A DNA stretch of 64,000 nt from contig NZ_JAVDYC010000001.1 in assembly GCF_031458255.1 (NCBI RefSeq), forward strand, positions 4,473,001 through 4,537,000. The letters run 5' to 3'. Positions 53,631 to 62,099 of the stretch are shown here, piece after piece (the first letter of the stretch is position 1; each line of letters begins with the position of its first letter). The notes under the pieces were generated by a model, which was not told the origin of the DNA, did not search any database, and saw only the letters and a list, made by a program, of their open reading frames with translations. The position numbers and the translations under genes are program-made. The DNA comes from Catenuloplanes niger. Its GTDB lineage: Bacteria; Actinomycetota; Actinomycetes; Mycobacteriales; Micromonosporaceae.

Positions 53631-54014
53631 TCAGGCGGGGGTCAGGTGGGCCAGCAGGGTGACGGCGGTGCCCGACTCGCCGGAGTGGACGAGCAGCGAG
53701 TCGGTGCCGTTCCGGGCCAGCCACATGCCCCGGCCGGAGGCGGCGTCCGGCGGCGGGCAGTGGATCGTGCTGTTCAGGCCGCCGCTGCCGTCGTCGGTGA
53801 TCCGGCAGTAGAGCGCGGACCCGGACCGCCACAGCTCCAGCCGTCCGCTGCCGCCGCCGTGCCGGACCGCGTTCACGGCGACCTCGTGCACGGCCACCAC
53901 GAACCGGTAGAGCACCACGCCGGTCAGCCCGGACCGCGCGGCGTGCCGGTGCACCGCGCGGCGCAGCGCGGGCAGCGTGGTGATCGTGAAGCCGGTCCGC
54001 AGGGGCTCAGCCAT
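53631..54014 (-). CDS. Anti-sigma factor kinase-like ATP-binding protein
   Basis: The 127-residue protein is a stand-alone HATPase_c domain like RsbW/SpoIIAB. The N box is VHEVAVNAVRHGGG, the G1 box DDGSGG, and the G2-like line SGRGMWLARNGTDSL. Such kinases phosphorylate a STAS antagonist and hold a sigma factor. The start overlaps the PP2C gene end by eight bases, so the two are coupled. With the upstream STAS protein this forms a partner-switching module; the target sigma factor is not here. Confidence 0.85.
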   Translation of the reverse strand: MAEPLRTGFTITTLPALRRAVHRHAARSGLTGVVLYRFVVAVHEVAVNAVRHGGGSGRLELWRSGSALYCRITDDGSGGLNSTIHCPPPDAASGRGMWLARNGTDSLLVHSGESGTAVTLLAHLTPA

Positions 54015-54810
54015 CGACGGTCACCTCCCGGGTCAGCAGCCGGACCGCGAGGATGCAGGTGTCGTCCTCCGGGTTGGCCGGTGGCAGCTGGGCCAGCAGG
54101 TCGTCGAGCGGGGCCGGGCCGCGCGCCGCGGAGATCCGGTTCAGCGTCCCGATCACCGGTGCCAGGCCCTCGGCGAGGCTGTGCCGGCGGTGTTCGACCA
54201 GGCCGTCCGTGTAGAAGACCAGCAGGTCGTGTGCGTCGAGTGCGGTGACGGCGGTGCCGTAGCGGGGGTCGCGGACCACGCCCAGCAGCGGGCCGGCCGG
54301 CCGGTCCAGCTCGACCGTGCGGCCGTCCCGGGCGTGCAGCGGCGCGGGGTGACCGGCCTGGGCCCAGGTGAGTGTGCCGGCCGCGGCGTCGTACCGGGCG
54401 ACGACCGCGGTGACGGTACGGGCGTCCGCGCCGGCCGCGAGCAGCACGTGGTTGAGGTGGGTGAGCAGTTCGGCGGGCGCGGTGGTGGTGGTGATCAGCA
54501 GGGTGGCCAGCGCGTGCCGGACCTGTGCCATGGTGGCGGCCGCGCAGAGCCCGTGCCCGGCGACGTCGCCGACCGCCAGCACCACCGAACCGTCCGGTGC
54601 CTCGGTCGCGTGGAACCAGTCGCCGCCGACCCGGTTCGCGCGCTCGGCCGGCAGGTACCGGACCGCCACCCGCAGCCCGCCCAGGTCGACCGGCGTGGCC
54701 GGGATCGGGAGCAGGATGTGCTGCAGCCCGGCGGCGAGGCGATGCTCCGCGGCCAGCTGCGACTCGACCTGCGCGAGCCGGTCGTGCCAGCCCGGCGGCG
54801 GAAGACTCAT
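54007..54810 (-). CDS. PP2C-family serine phosphatase (SpoIIE/RsbU type)
   Basis: The 267-residue protein contains a PP2C SpoIIE domain with VGGDWFHATEAPDGSVVLAVGDVAGHGLCAAA (metal-binding Asp residues near 85-100), VARYDAAAGTLTWAQAGHPAPLHARDG, LLVFYTDGLVEHRR, and PEDDTCILAVRL at the end. It removes phosphate from STAS antagonists. The N-terminal 60 residues are helical without GAF or PAS domain, so the input is unclear. It lies between the STAS and kinase genes, overlapping the latter. Confidence 0.88.
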   Translation of the reverse strand: MSLPPPGWHDRLAQVESQLAAEHRLAAGLQHILLPIPATPVDLGGLRVAVRYLPAERANRVGGDWFHATEAPDGSVVLAVGDVAGHGLCAAATMAQVRHALATLLITTTTAPAELLTHLNHVLLAAGADARTVTAVVARYDAAAGTLTWAQAGHPAPLHARDGRTVELDRPAGPLLGVVRDPRYGTAVTALDAHDLLVFYTDGLVEHRRHSLAEGLAPVIGTLNRISAARGPAPLDDLLAQLPPANPEDDTCILAVRLLTREVTVDG

Positions 54811-54871
54811 GCCGGCTCCCGCGCTGCGGCGCCCCGACGACCCGCGTCGGGCCCGGAGCCGGCGGATTCGC

Positions 54872-55186
54872 TCACGTGTCCAGGCCGAACGCGGTGAGCA
54901 GGCCGGTTATCCGCAGCTGGTCGCGCACCTTCGGGTTGGGGTGCTCGACCCGGAACGCCGCGTGCCGGGCCTGCGCCAGCTTCATCACGTTGACCAGCAC
55001 GCCGATGCCGGAGCTGTCCAGGAACGTGACCGCGGCCAGGTCCACGCGGACCGCGGGCGGGCGGCGCGCGTCGACCTCGACGCGGATCCGGTCCAGGACG
55101 CCGGCCGCGTTACTGAAGTCGATCTCCCCGGCGAGCGTGACGCCGAGCGTCCGTCCCGGGTCCGCCGACATCGATACCGGCTCCAT
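54872..55186 (-). CDS. STAS-domain anti-sigma factor antagonist
   Basis: The 104-residue protein is a SpoIIAA/RsbV-like STAS domain. The phosphorylation Ser is in VTFLDSSGIGVLVNVM (near residue 58), and the N-terminal beta strands (GVTLAGEIDFSNA) are typical. The ATG at 55186 has GGGGAGG upstream. It is first in the three-gene module STAS-PP2C-kinase. Confidence 0.88.
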   Translation of the reverse strand: MEPVSMSADPGRTLGVTLAGEIDFSNAAGVLDRIRVEVDARRPPAVRVDLAAVTFLDSSGIGVLVNVMKLAQARHAAFRVEHPNPKVRDQLRITGLLTAFGLDT

Positions 55187-55452
55187 CCCGACCTCCCCAC
55201 CTGACCTGCACATTCTCCTCCGGGTACGGCGATGTGGCGGTCACACGAAAGACGGATCGTCGAATCCCTCAGCCACCCGGACGGGCTACCGATACACAGG
55301 GCACGGCAAGACGGGAGCGCGACGGACGGGCAGGGCTGGTGCCCGTGACCGTCGATCCACCGCCCCGCCGGCGCCGCGTGCGGACCCCCCTTGTCCGCGG
55401 GCGGCGCTTTCCGGGCGCCGGTCCCGACGGGGACCGGCGCCCTTTTCGCGTG

Positions 55453-56787
55453 CTATCTGAGCCAGACCGCTTCGTCCCCATGGGACTCCAGCGGTGGCGG
55501 GTAGCCGAGCTTCGCGAAGTCGCCGAGACGCCAGGGCTGGTGCACGTCCGCACCCGGCACACCGGCCAGCTCGGTGACGTAGCGGCGGACGTAGTCGCCC
55601 TCCGGGTCGTACCGCTGGGCCTGTCTGATCGGGTTGAAGCGGCGGTGCGGGCGGGTGTCGTTGCCGGTCCCGGCCACCCACTGCCAGTTGCCGGAGTTGT
55701 TCGGCACGTCGCCGTCGATCAGCCACCGGAAGAACCAGTCCTGCCCCGCCCGCCAGTCGAGGCGCAGGTGTTTGGTGAGCAGCGCGGCCGTGATCAGCCG
55801 GGCGCGGTTGTGCATCCAGCCCTCGGCCATGAGCTGCCGCATGCCGGCGTCGACGATCGGCACGCCGGTGTGCCCGGTCTGCCAGGCCTCCAGCGCGTGC
55901 GCGTCGTCGTACCGCCAGTTCCGGTCGCCGGCCGGTCGCATCGGCTGCCGGGCGATGCGCGGGAAACCGGCCGTGACCTGGTAGTAGAAGTCACGCCAGC
56001 AGAGTTGGCGGACGAACGCGGCGGCGCCCGGACCACCGACCTTCCGGGCCGCGTTCGCGACCGCGAGCGGGGACAGGCAACCGAATCGGAGGTACGCGGA
56101 GAGCCGCGACGTGTCGTCGTCGGCCATCGCGTCGTGCTGGTCGTCGTACGCGTCGATGTGGCGCAGCCAGTTCTTCAGCCGCCGGCGCCCCTCGGTCTCG
56201 CCGCCCTCGGCCGCGTCCGGCGACTCGCCCGCCGGCGGGTCCGGCAGTGCGCCGCCGAGCCGCTCCGCGCCGGGCGGCAGGCGGATGGTCCGCGGCGAGG
56301 CCACCTCGTCCCGCCACGTCGCCGCCTCCCATGCCCGGAAGTACGGCGAGAAGACCCGGTAGTGACCGCTGCCGCCACCGGGCCGGACCTCGCCGGGCGG
56401 CAGCACGGTCACGCCGGGGAAGAGGCGCAGCGACATCCGGTGCCGCTCCGCCTCCGCGCGCAGCCGGTCCTGCCGCCGGGTGGCGAAGCCGGTCACGTCG
56501 TGGGAGAGCGCGATGCCGTCCGCTTCGGCCTGCCGGGCCACCGTGATCGTCTCAGCCACCGTGTCGCCGCGCCGCACGACCAGGTCCGCGCCGCGCTCCC
56601 GCAGCCCGTCGCGCAGGTCGGCGAGGGCCTGGTGGAGGAAGCGGTCGCGGTTGGCGGAGCGGCCGAGCAGCGCCGGGTCCAGCACGAACAGCGGCACCAC
56701 GTGCTCCGCGTTCGCGCAGGCGGCCGCGAGTGCGGGCTGGTCGTGCAGCCGCAGATCACGGGTGAAGAGGACGACGGCGGTCTTCAT
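55453..56787 (-). CDS. phrB: Deoxyribodipyrimidine photolyase (class I CPD photolyase family)
   Basis: The 444-residue flavoprotein repairs UV pyrimidine dimers using blue light. It has the N-terminal antenna domain (VVLFTRDLRLHDQPALAAAC) and the C-terminal FAD domain: YLRFGCLSPLAVANAA, LCWRDFYYQV, PIVDAGMRQLMAEGWMHNR, DWFFRWLIDGDVPNNSGNWQW and FNPIRQAQRYDP. Trp and Asn in the active site are as expected. Its start overlaps the phytoene synthase stop by four bases (ATGA). Coupling repair to pigment genes suggests one light-inducible unit. Confidence 0.95.
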   Translation of the reverse strand: MKTAVVLFTRDLRLHDQPALAAACANAEHVVPLFVLDPALLGRSANRDRFLHQALADLRDGLRERGADLVVRRGDTVAETITVARQAEADGIALSHDVTGFATRRQDRLRAEAERHRMSLRLFPGVTVLPPGEVRPGGGSGHYRVFSPYFRAWEAATWRDEVASPRTIRLPPGAERLGGALPDPPAGESPDAAEGGETEGRRRLKNWLRHIDAYDDQHDAMADDDTSRLSAYLRFGCLSPLAVANAARKVGGPGAAAFVRQLCWRDFYYQVTAGFPRIARQPMRPAGDRNWRYDDAHALEAWQTGHTGVPIVDAGMRQLMAEGWMHNRARLITAALLTKHLRLDWRAGQDWFFRWLIDGDVPNNSGNWQWVAGTGNDTRPHRRFNPIRQAQRYDPEGDYVRRYVTELAGVPGADVHQPWRLGDFAKLGYPPPLESHGDEAVWLR

Positions 56788-57707
56788 GCCAGGATCGCCT
56801 CGCGGTCCAGTCGGGGGCCGGGCAGCGGCACGGCGGTGCCGGTGGCGGTCAGCAGCGCGCGGCCGGCGACCGCGGCCCGGCGCCGGTTCGGCACGGTGGC
56901 GCGGCGCTCGAAGACGTCGTAGCGGGCCGCCGCGACCTCGTCCAGGATGCCGCCGTAGAGCAGGTAAGCGGTGCGGATGCAGGCCTGCGACGCCGGCGCG
57001 AGCATGGTGACGCCGGCGGCCGCGGCCGCGTAGTGCTCCTGCGCGCGGGCCGTCTCGAACTCGATCAACGCGGCCACCTCGGGCGTGGTGGAACCGCGGT
57101 CCTTGCACGCCTGGAGGTCGTCCACGCCGAGCCCGAACCGGGCCAGGTCGGCCTCCGGCAGGTAGACACGGCCGCGGTCCAGGTCCTCGGAGACGTCGCG
57201 GATGAAGTTGGTCAGCTGGAACGCGAAGCCGAGCTGGCGGGCCGGTTCGCGCGCGGCGGCCACGTCGTCCGTGCCGAGGATCGGCAACATCATCGTGCCG
57301 ATCACGGCCGCCGAGCCCTCCATGTACTCCAGCAGGTCGTCGTAGGTCGGGTAGCGGGTGACCGTCAGGTCCATCGCCATGCTGCGCAGGAACGAGTCGA
57401 AGTCCGCCAGGTCCAGGCCGAAGACCGCGATCGTGTGCAGCACCGCGGGCAGCAGTGGGTCGTCGACCGGCTCACCGCGCAGCCCGGCCAGGAACCGTTC
57501 GGACCATTCGTTCAGCAGTTCGGCGCGGCGCTGCGGCGGCAGGCTCTCGGTGCGGTCGACTATCTCGTCCGCGTGCCGGGTGAAGCCGTAGAGCGCGTGC
57601 ACATGACGGCGCTTCCAGGCGGGTAGGAGCCGGGTGGCCAGGTAGTAGGTGCGGCCGTGCTCCCGGTGCAGATCGCGGCAGCGTGCGTAACTGTCCGCCA
57701 GGTCCAT
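56784..57707 (-). CDS. crtB: Phytoene synthase
   Basis: The 307-residue enzyme condenses two geranylgeranyl diphosphates to phytoene. It has the squalene/phytoene synthase lines TYYLATRLLPAWKRRHVHALYGF, the first Asp motif FTRHADEIVD, and LGFAFQLTNFIRDVSEDLDRGRVYLP, the second Asp motif. The ATG at 57707 has GAGGAG upstream. It is first of crtB-phrB, divergent from crtE with a repeat array between. Confidence 0.93.
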   Translation of the reverse strand: MDLADSYARCRDLHREHGRTYYLATRLLPAWKRRHVHALYGFTRHADEIVDRTESLPPQRRAELLNEWSERFLAGLRGEPVDDPLLPAVLHTIAVFGLDLADFDSFLRSMAMDLTVTRYPTYDDLLEYMEGSAAVIGTMMLPILGTDDVAAAREPARQLGFAFQLTNFIRDVSEDLDRGRVYLPEADLARFGLGVDDLQACKDRGSTTPEVAALIEFETARAQEHYAAAAAGVTMLAPASQACIRTAYLLYGGILDEVAAARYDVFERRATVPNRRRAAVAGRALLTATGTAVPLPGPRLDREAILA

Positions 57708-57740
57708 GCCCGCTCCTCGGGTTCGAACAACTCAATGTCA

Positions 57741-57837
57741 ACCGACTGCATGCCAACCGACTCGGTGTCGACCGACTCAGTGTCACAACCGACTCAACTT
57801 CAAACGGCTTGTGCGCAAATCGACTCAGCAATCGACG
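57741..57837. promoter_or_regulatory. Array of ~15-bp-spaced direct repeats in the crtB-crtE divergent promoter
   Basis: ACCGACT or a variant recurs at 57741, 57756, 57771, 57788, 57803 (AACGGCT), 57819 (ATCGACT) and 57831 (ATCGACG), mostly 15-17 bp apart, all in one orientation. It lies in the 160-bp gap between crtB and crtE. Regular phasing over one and a half helical turns fits tandem binding by a MerR/CarH-like protein such as the one coded after idi. A decayed coding remnant is a second possibility. Confidence 0.6.
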
Positions 57838-57867
57838 CAACACCGATCGTAGAGTACCGTCCGTGGG

Positions 57868-59007
57868 GTGGCCAACGACACGCTCGCTCCATACGCGCTG
57901 GGTAAGCCGCCCGTTCACCCTCAGGATCAACCACATGAACACCCGGTACACACCATGCCGCTGAATTTGATCGAGGCGGTCGAGGGCACCCTCGCCGACT
58001 TCCTCGCCCGGGAGATCGCCGCGCTGGACGAGATCGACCCGGCGCTCGGCGGTTTCGCCCGGGCCGCGCGCGACAGCGTGCTGGCCGGCGGCAAGCGGCT
58101 GCGCCCGGTCTTCGCCTACTGGGGCTGGCGCGGCGTGACCGGCATGGAGCCGCGCGCCGACGCGGTGCTGCCCGCGCTCGCCGCGCTGGAGTTGCTGCAC
58201 ACGTTCGCGCTGGTGCACGACGACGTGATGGACGCCTCGGACACCCGGCGCGGCCGCCCGACGGTGCACCGGGTCTTCGAGGCGCAGCACGTCGCGGCCG
58301 GCCGGCGCGGCCAGGCCGCCCGGTTCGGTGAGGCCGCGGCCGTGCTGATCGGCGACCTCTGCCTGATCTGGGCGGACCGGCTGCTCGGCACGGCGGACGT
58401 GGACGCGGATGTGCTGCTCGCCACCCGCCGCTGCTACGACCAGATGCGAATAGAGGCCGTCGCCGGGCAGTACCTGGACGTTCTCGGCGAGTCCGAGCCG
58501 GGCAGCTGGTCGGTGGCGCGGGCGCTGAAGGTGGCCCGGCACAAGACCGCCGGTTACACCGTCCTCCGGCCGCTCCACTTCGGACTTACACTGGCCGGGA
58601 AGCCCTTCGCCGGGCGGACCCGGGCCGTGACGGACGCCTACAGCGGCTACGGTCTGGCCGTCGGTGAGGCGTTCCAGCTGCGTGACGACCTGCTCGGTGT
58701 CTACGGGGAGCCCTCGGTCACCGGCAAGCCGGCCGGTGACGACCTGGTCGCCGGCAAGCCGACCGCGCTGCTGATGCTGGCGCGCGAGATGGCATCCACG
58801 GCGCAGCTCGCCGAGCTGGACGGCGCCGTGGACGTGACACGCAAGGCCCAGGTCGTGGCGGAGACCGGTGCACCCGAACGAGTGGAAAAAATGATCGAGG
58901 AGCGGGTGGCGGCGGCGCTGCATGCGTTGCGCCGCGCGCCGATCGACGACGCGGCCCGCGAGATCCTGACCGGGTTGGCGGTCACCGCCACCCAGCGCCA
59001 GGCATGA
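57868..59007 (+). CDS. crtE: Geranylgeranyl diphosphate synthase (polyprenyl synthetase)
   Basis: The 379-residue trans-prenyltransferase has GGKRLRPVFAYWGW near residue 75, the first Asp-rich motif LVHDDVMDASDTRRGRPTVH (near 110), the GQYLDV contact and a second motif FQLRDDLLGVYGEP near 275, followed by GKPTALLML. It makes the C20 substrate for crtB. The GTG 57868 is used; ATG 57955 (MPLNLIEAVE) is closer to the family core and neither has a clear RBS. It starts the crtE-crtI-idi-merR unit. Confidence 0.92.
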   Translation: MANDTLAPYALGKPPVHPQDQPHEHPVHTMPLNLIEAVEGTLADFLAREIAALDEIDPALGGFARAARDSVLAGGKRLRPVFAYWGWRGVTGMEPRADAVLPALAALELLHTFALVHDDVMDASDTRRGRPTVHRVFEAQHVAAGRRGQAARFGEAAAVLIGDLCLIWADRLLGTADVDADVLLATRRCYDQMRIEAVAGQYLDVLGESEPGSWSVARALKVARHKTAGYTVLRPLHFGLTLAGKPFAGRTRAVTDAYSGYGLAVGEAFQLRDDLLGVYGEPSVTGKPAGDDLVAGKPTALLMLAREMASTAQLAELDGAVDVTRKAQVVAETGAPERVEKMIEERVAAALHALRRAPIDDAAREILTGLAVTATQRQA

Positions 59008-59036
59008 TAGCCAAACAGCAGAACGGAAGGTCACGA

Positions 59037-60521
59037 ATGCGTACGGTGAGCGGGGCCACTGATCACGTGGTGGTCGTCGGCGCGGGCCTGGCCGGTCTCG
59101 CGGCCGCGCTGCACCTCGCGGGCGCGGGCCGGCGGGTGACCATCGTGGAGCGCGAGCCGGTCCCGGGTGGCCGGGCCGGGCGGCTGGACGCCGACGGTTA
59201 CACGTTCGACACCGGGCCGACCGTGCTCACCATGCCGGAGCTGATCGCCGAGCCGCTGGCCGCGGTCGGTGAGGAGCTGTCCGACTGGATGGAGCTCACG
59301 CCGCTCGACCCGGCGTACCGCGCGTTCTACCCGGACGGCTCGCAGCTGGACGTGATCGCGGACACGGTACGGATGGCCGCCGAGATCTCCCGGGTCTGCG
59401 GCCCGCGCGAGGCGGACGGCTACCTCCGCTTCGTCGACTTCGCCCGCAACCTGTGGGAGCTGGAGCGGAACGACTTCATCGACCGCAACCTCGACTCCCC
59501 GCGCGACCTGGTCAACCTCGGCATGCTCAAGCTGCTCGGCAGCGGTGCGATGCGGCGGCTGCAGCCCAAGGTCAACCAGTTCCTCAAGGACCCGCGCACC
59601 CAGCGCGTCTTCTCGTTCCAGGCGATGTACGCCGGGATGTCGCCGCACGACGCGCTGGCCATCTACGCGGTCATCGCGTACCTGGACTCGGTGGCCGGCG
59701 TCTACTTCCCCAAGGGCGGCATCCACGCGGTCCCGCGCGGCATGGCGGCGGCGGCCGAGAAGCACGGCGTGGAGATCCGGTACAACACCACGGTCTCGCG
59801 GGTGGAGACGGTGAACGGCCGGGCCACCGCGGTGATCACCGCGGACGGCGAGCGGATCGCGGCGGACGCGTTCGTTCTCAACCCGGACCTGCCGGTGGCC
59901 TACCGGGACCTGCTGCCCTCGGGCACCTACCGGCGGCGGCTGCGCTACTCGCCGTCCTGCGTGGTGCTGCACGTCGGGTCGGACCGGTCCTACTCCAAGA
60001 TCGCTCACCACAACATCCACTTCGGCCGGAGCTGGCGCGGCACGTTCGACGAGGTGATCCGCCGCGGCGAGCTGATGACCGACCCGTCGCTGCTGGTCTG
60101 CAACCCGAGCATGGACGACCCGTCGGCGGCCCCGGAGGGCAAGCAGAGCTATTACATCCTGGCCCCGGTGCCGAACCTGGAGCGCGGCCGGCTGGACTGG
60201 CGGGGCGGGCTGGGCGACCGATACGCCGACCAGCTGCTCGGCACGCTGGAGGAGCGCGGCTACATCGGCTTCCGGGACGGCGTGGAGGTGCTGCGTACGA
60301 TCACGCCCGCGGACTGGGCGGATCAGGGAATGGCGGCCGGCACCCCGTTCGCGGCCGCGCACAACCTGCTGCAGACCGGCCCGTTCCGGCCGCACAACCT
60401 GCACCCCTCGATAGACAACGTGGTCTTCGCCGGTTCGGGCACCCAGCCCGGGGTCGGCGTACCGATGGTGTTGATCTCTGGAAAGCTGGCCGCCGCGCGC
60501 ATCACCGGGAGCACTGCATGA
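59037..60521 (+). CDS. crtI: Phytoene desaturase
   Basis: The 494-residue FAD enzyme introduces double bases into phytoene to give lycopene-type products. It has VVVVGAGLAGLAAALHLAGAG, the PGGRAGRLDADGYTFDTGP motif, the YAGMSPHDALAIYAVIAYLD and GGIHAVPRGMA lines, and the C-terminal FAD part FAGSGTQPGVGVPMVLISGK. The ATG at 59037 has GGAAGG six bases upstream; ATG 59004 overlaps the crtE stop but has no RBS. Its stop overlaps the idi start. Confidence 0.94.
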   Translation: MRTVSGATDHVVVVGAGLAGLAAALHLAGAGRRVTIVEREPVPGGRAGRLDADGYTFDTGPTVLTMPELIAEPLAAVGEELSDWMELTPLDPAYRAFYPDGSQLDVIADTVRMAAEISRVCGPREADGYLRFVDFARNLWELERNDFIDRNLDSPRDLVNLGMLKLLGSGAMRRLQPKVNQFLKDPRTQRVFSFQAMYAGMSPHDALAIYAVIAYLDSVAGVYFPKGGIHAVPRGMAAAAEKHGVEIRYNTTVSRVETVNGRATAVITADGERIAADAFVLNPDLPVAYRDLLPSGTYRRRLRYSPSCVVLHVGSDRSYSKIAHHNIHFGRSWRGTFDEVIRRGELMTDPSLLVCNPSMDDPSAAPEGKQSYYILAPVPNLERGRLDWRGGLGDRYADQLLGTLEERGYIGFRDGVEVLRTITPADWADQGMAAGTPFAAAHNLLQTGPFRPHNLHPSIDNVVFAGSGTQPGVGVPMVLISGKLAAARITGSTA

Positions 60522-61108
60522 CCGCACGTGAGGAACACCTCGTCGAGCTCTGCGACGAGGACGGAACCCCCAAGGGCAGCACCACGGTCGCGGCCGCCCA
60601 CGTCGCACCGGGACGTTTGCATCGCGCGTTCTCGGTGCTGCTCGTGGACGACGACGGGCGGGTCCTGCTGCAACAGCGGGCCGCCGTGAAGACCCGCTTC
60701 CCGCTGCGCTGGGCGAACGCGTGCTGCGGTCACCCGGAGCCGGGCGAGGAACTGTCCGTGTCGGCGAACCGGCGGCTCGGCGAGGAGCTTGGTGTGGCGC
60801 CGCTGCCGCTGACCGAGATCGGCGTGCACCTGTACTACGCGGAGGACCCCGCGACCGGACGGGTCGAGCACGAGTACGACCACGTGCTGCTCGGTCGTCT
60901 CCCGGCCGGTGCGGCCATCGCGCCGGACCCGGCCGAGGTCGCGGAGCTGCGCTGGGTCGCGCCCGACGACCTGCGCGCCGAGCTGGTCGACGGGCGTCCC
61001 TTCGCGCCCTGGTTCGACGGAGTGATCAAGCACCTGTTCGCGCTCGTCGACGCCGGTGACCCGGCCGGGGCGCCGATATCAGCCGCGGAGCGGTCGGGTG
61101 GGCGATGA
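60518..61108 (+). CDS. idi: Isopentenyl-diphosphate delta-isomerase (type I)
   Basis: The 196-residue Nudix-fold isomerase interconverts IPP and DMAPP. It has HRAFSVLLVDDDGRVLLQQRA, the catalytic Cys in WANACCGHPEPGEEL (near residue 70), and the metal/catalytic Glu in RVEHEYDHVLLGRL. The ATG overlaps the crtI stop by four bases. It supplies DMAPP for the carotenoid precursors, which is why it is in this operon. Confidence 0.95.
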   Translation: MTAREEHLVELCDEDGTPKGSTTVAAAHVAPGRLHRAFSVLLVDDDGRVLLQQRAAVKTRFPLRWANACCGHPEPGEELSVSANRRLGEELGVAPLPLTEIGVHLYYAEDPATGRVEHEYDHVLLGRLPAGAAIAPDPAEVAELRWVAPDDLRAELVDGRPFAPWFDGVIKHLFALVDAGDPAGAPISAAERSGGR

Positions 61109-62099
61109 CGGCCTGACGGCGGGGGCGGTCGCGCGACGACTCGGCATCGCGGTCACCACGCTGCGCACCTGGCACCAGCGGTACGGGCTCGGGCCGAGCC
61201 GGCACGAGAGCGGACGGCACCGGCGGTACACCGACGAGGACCTGGCGCGGCTGGAGGTCATGCGACGGCTGACCGCCGAGGGCGTGCCGGCCGCGGAGGC
61301 GGCCCGGTTCGCGTCGCGCGCGCCGGTGTCCGACGGCGCCGTCGGTGGCACCCCGAGCTCGCCGTCAGAGGTGGCGCACGTATCGCCGGAGGACCTTGAT
61401 ATTGATCTTGATGTTCGGCACGGTGGCGGGCACTCGATCGCTCTCGGTTACGCCGCTCCCGCCGCACGCGGGCTGGCGACCGCGGCGATGCGGCTCGACG
61501 CGCCCGCCATGCGCGAACTGATCACTCAGGCCATCGCCGAGGTGGGAGTGATCCAGGCCTGGACCGACCTGCTGGTCCCGGTGCTCGTCGGCGTGGGCGA
61601 GCGGTATGCCGCGACCGGCCGGTACGTCGAGGTCGAGCATCTGCTGTCCCGGTCCGTCTCCGAGGCGCTCGGCGCGGTCACCCGGCCGGTCGCCTACGGA
61701 GTGTCACCACAGGTGTTGCTCGCGTGCGCCGACGAGGAGCAGCACAGCCTGCCGCTGGAGGCGCTCGCCGCCGCGCTCGCCGAACGTGGCGCCGCCTGCC
61801 GCCTGCTCGGCGCGCGCGTGCCGGCCGCCGCGCTCGCGGACGCGGTCGCCCGCACCGGGCCGCTGGCCGTGGTGCTCTGGTCGCAGCTGCCGTCCACCGG
61901 CGACCCGGCCCAGCTGCACGCGCTGATGGCGGGGGTACGGCACGCGATGCTGCTGATCGCGGCCGGGCCCGGGTGGAAACGGGACGCGCTGCCGGCCGGC
62001 ACCGCCGCACCGACCTCGCTCGACGACGCGGTCGCGCTGGTGCTGCCGCTACTCGCGCGGAGCGGAACCGGCGTAGAGCGCGTTGATCGCGTTGGTTGA
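61098..62099 (+). CDS. MerR-family regulator with B12-binding-like domain (LitR/CarH-type)
   Basis: The 333-residue protein has a MerR winged HTH at its start (LTAGAVARRLGIAVTTLRTW, then RHESGRHRRYTDEDLARL) and a C-terminal part with the helical bundle (RLDAPAMRELITQAIAEVGVI, ERYAATGRYVEVEHLLS) and a cobalamin-binding-like domain (QVLLACADEEQHSLPLEALA). The axial His motif here reads EQHSLP, with Pro where CarH-type proteins have Gly. Light-sensing LitR/CarH proteins control carotenoid genes, so it probably regulates this cluster, but the motif change leaves B12 binding open. The GTG start overlaps idi by 11 bases. Confidence 0.83.
   Translation: MGDDGLTAGAVARRLGIAVTTLRTWHQRYGLGPSRHESGRHRRYTDEDLARLEVMRRLTAEGVPAAEAARFASRAPVSDGAVGGTPSSPSEVAHVSPEDLDIDLDVRHGGGHSIALGYAAPAARGLATAAMRLDAPAMRELITQAIAEVGVIQAWTDLLVPVLVGVGERYAATGRYVEVEHLLSRSVSEALGAVTRPVAYGVSPQVLLACADEEQHSLPLEALAAALAERGAACRLLGARVPAAALADAVARTGPLAVVLWSQLPSTGDPAQLHALMAGVRHAMLLIAAGPGWKRDALPAGTAAPTSLDDAVALVLPLLARSGTGVERVDRVG

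Noticed and set aside
57657-57905. Plus-strand frame through the crt repeat array
   Set aside because: Composition follows the 15-bp repeats, there is no RBS and it overlaps the start of crtB on the other strand and crtE.
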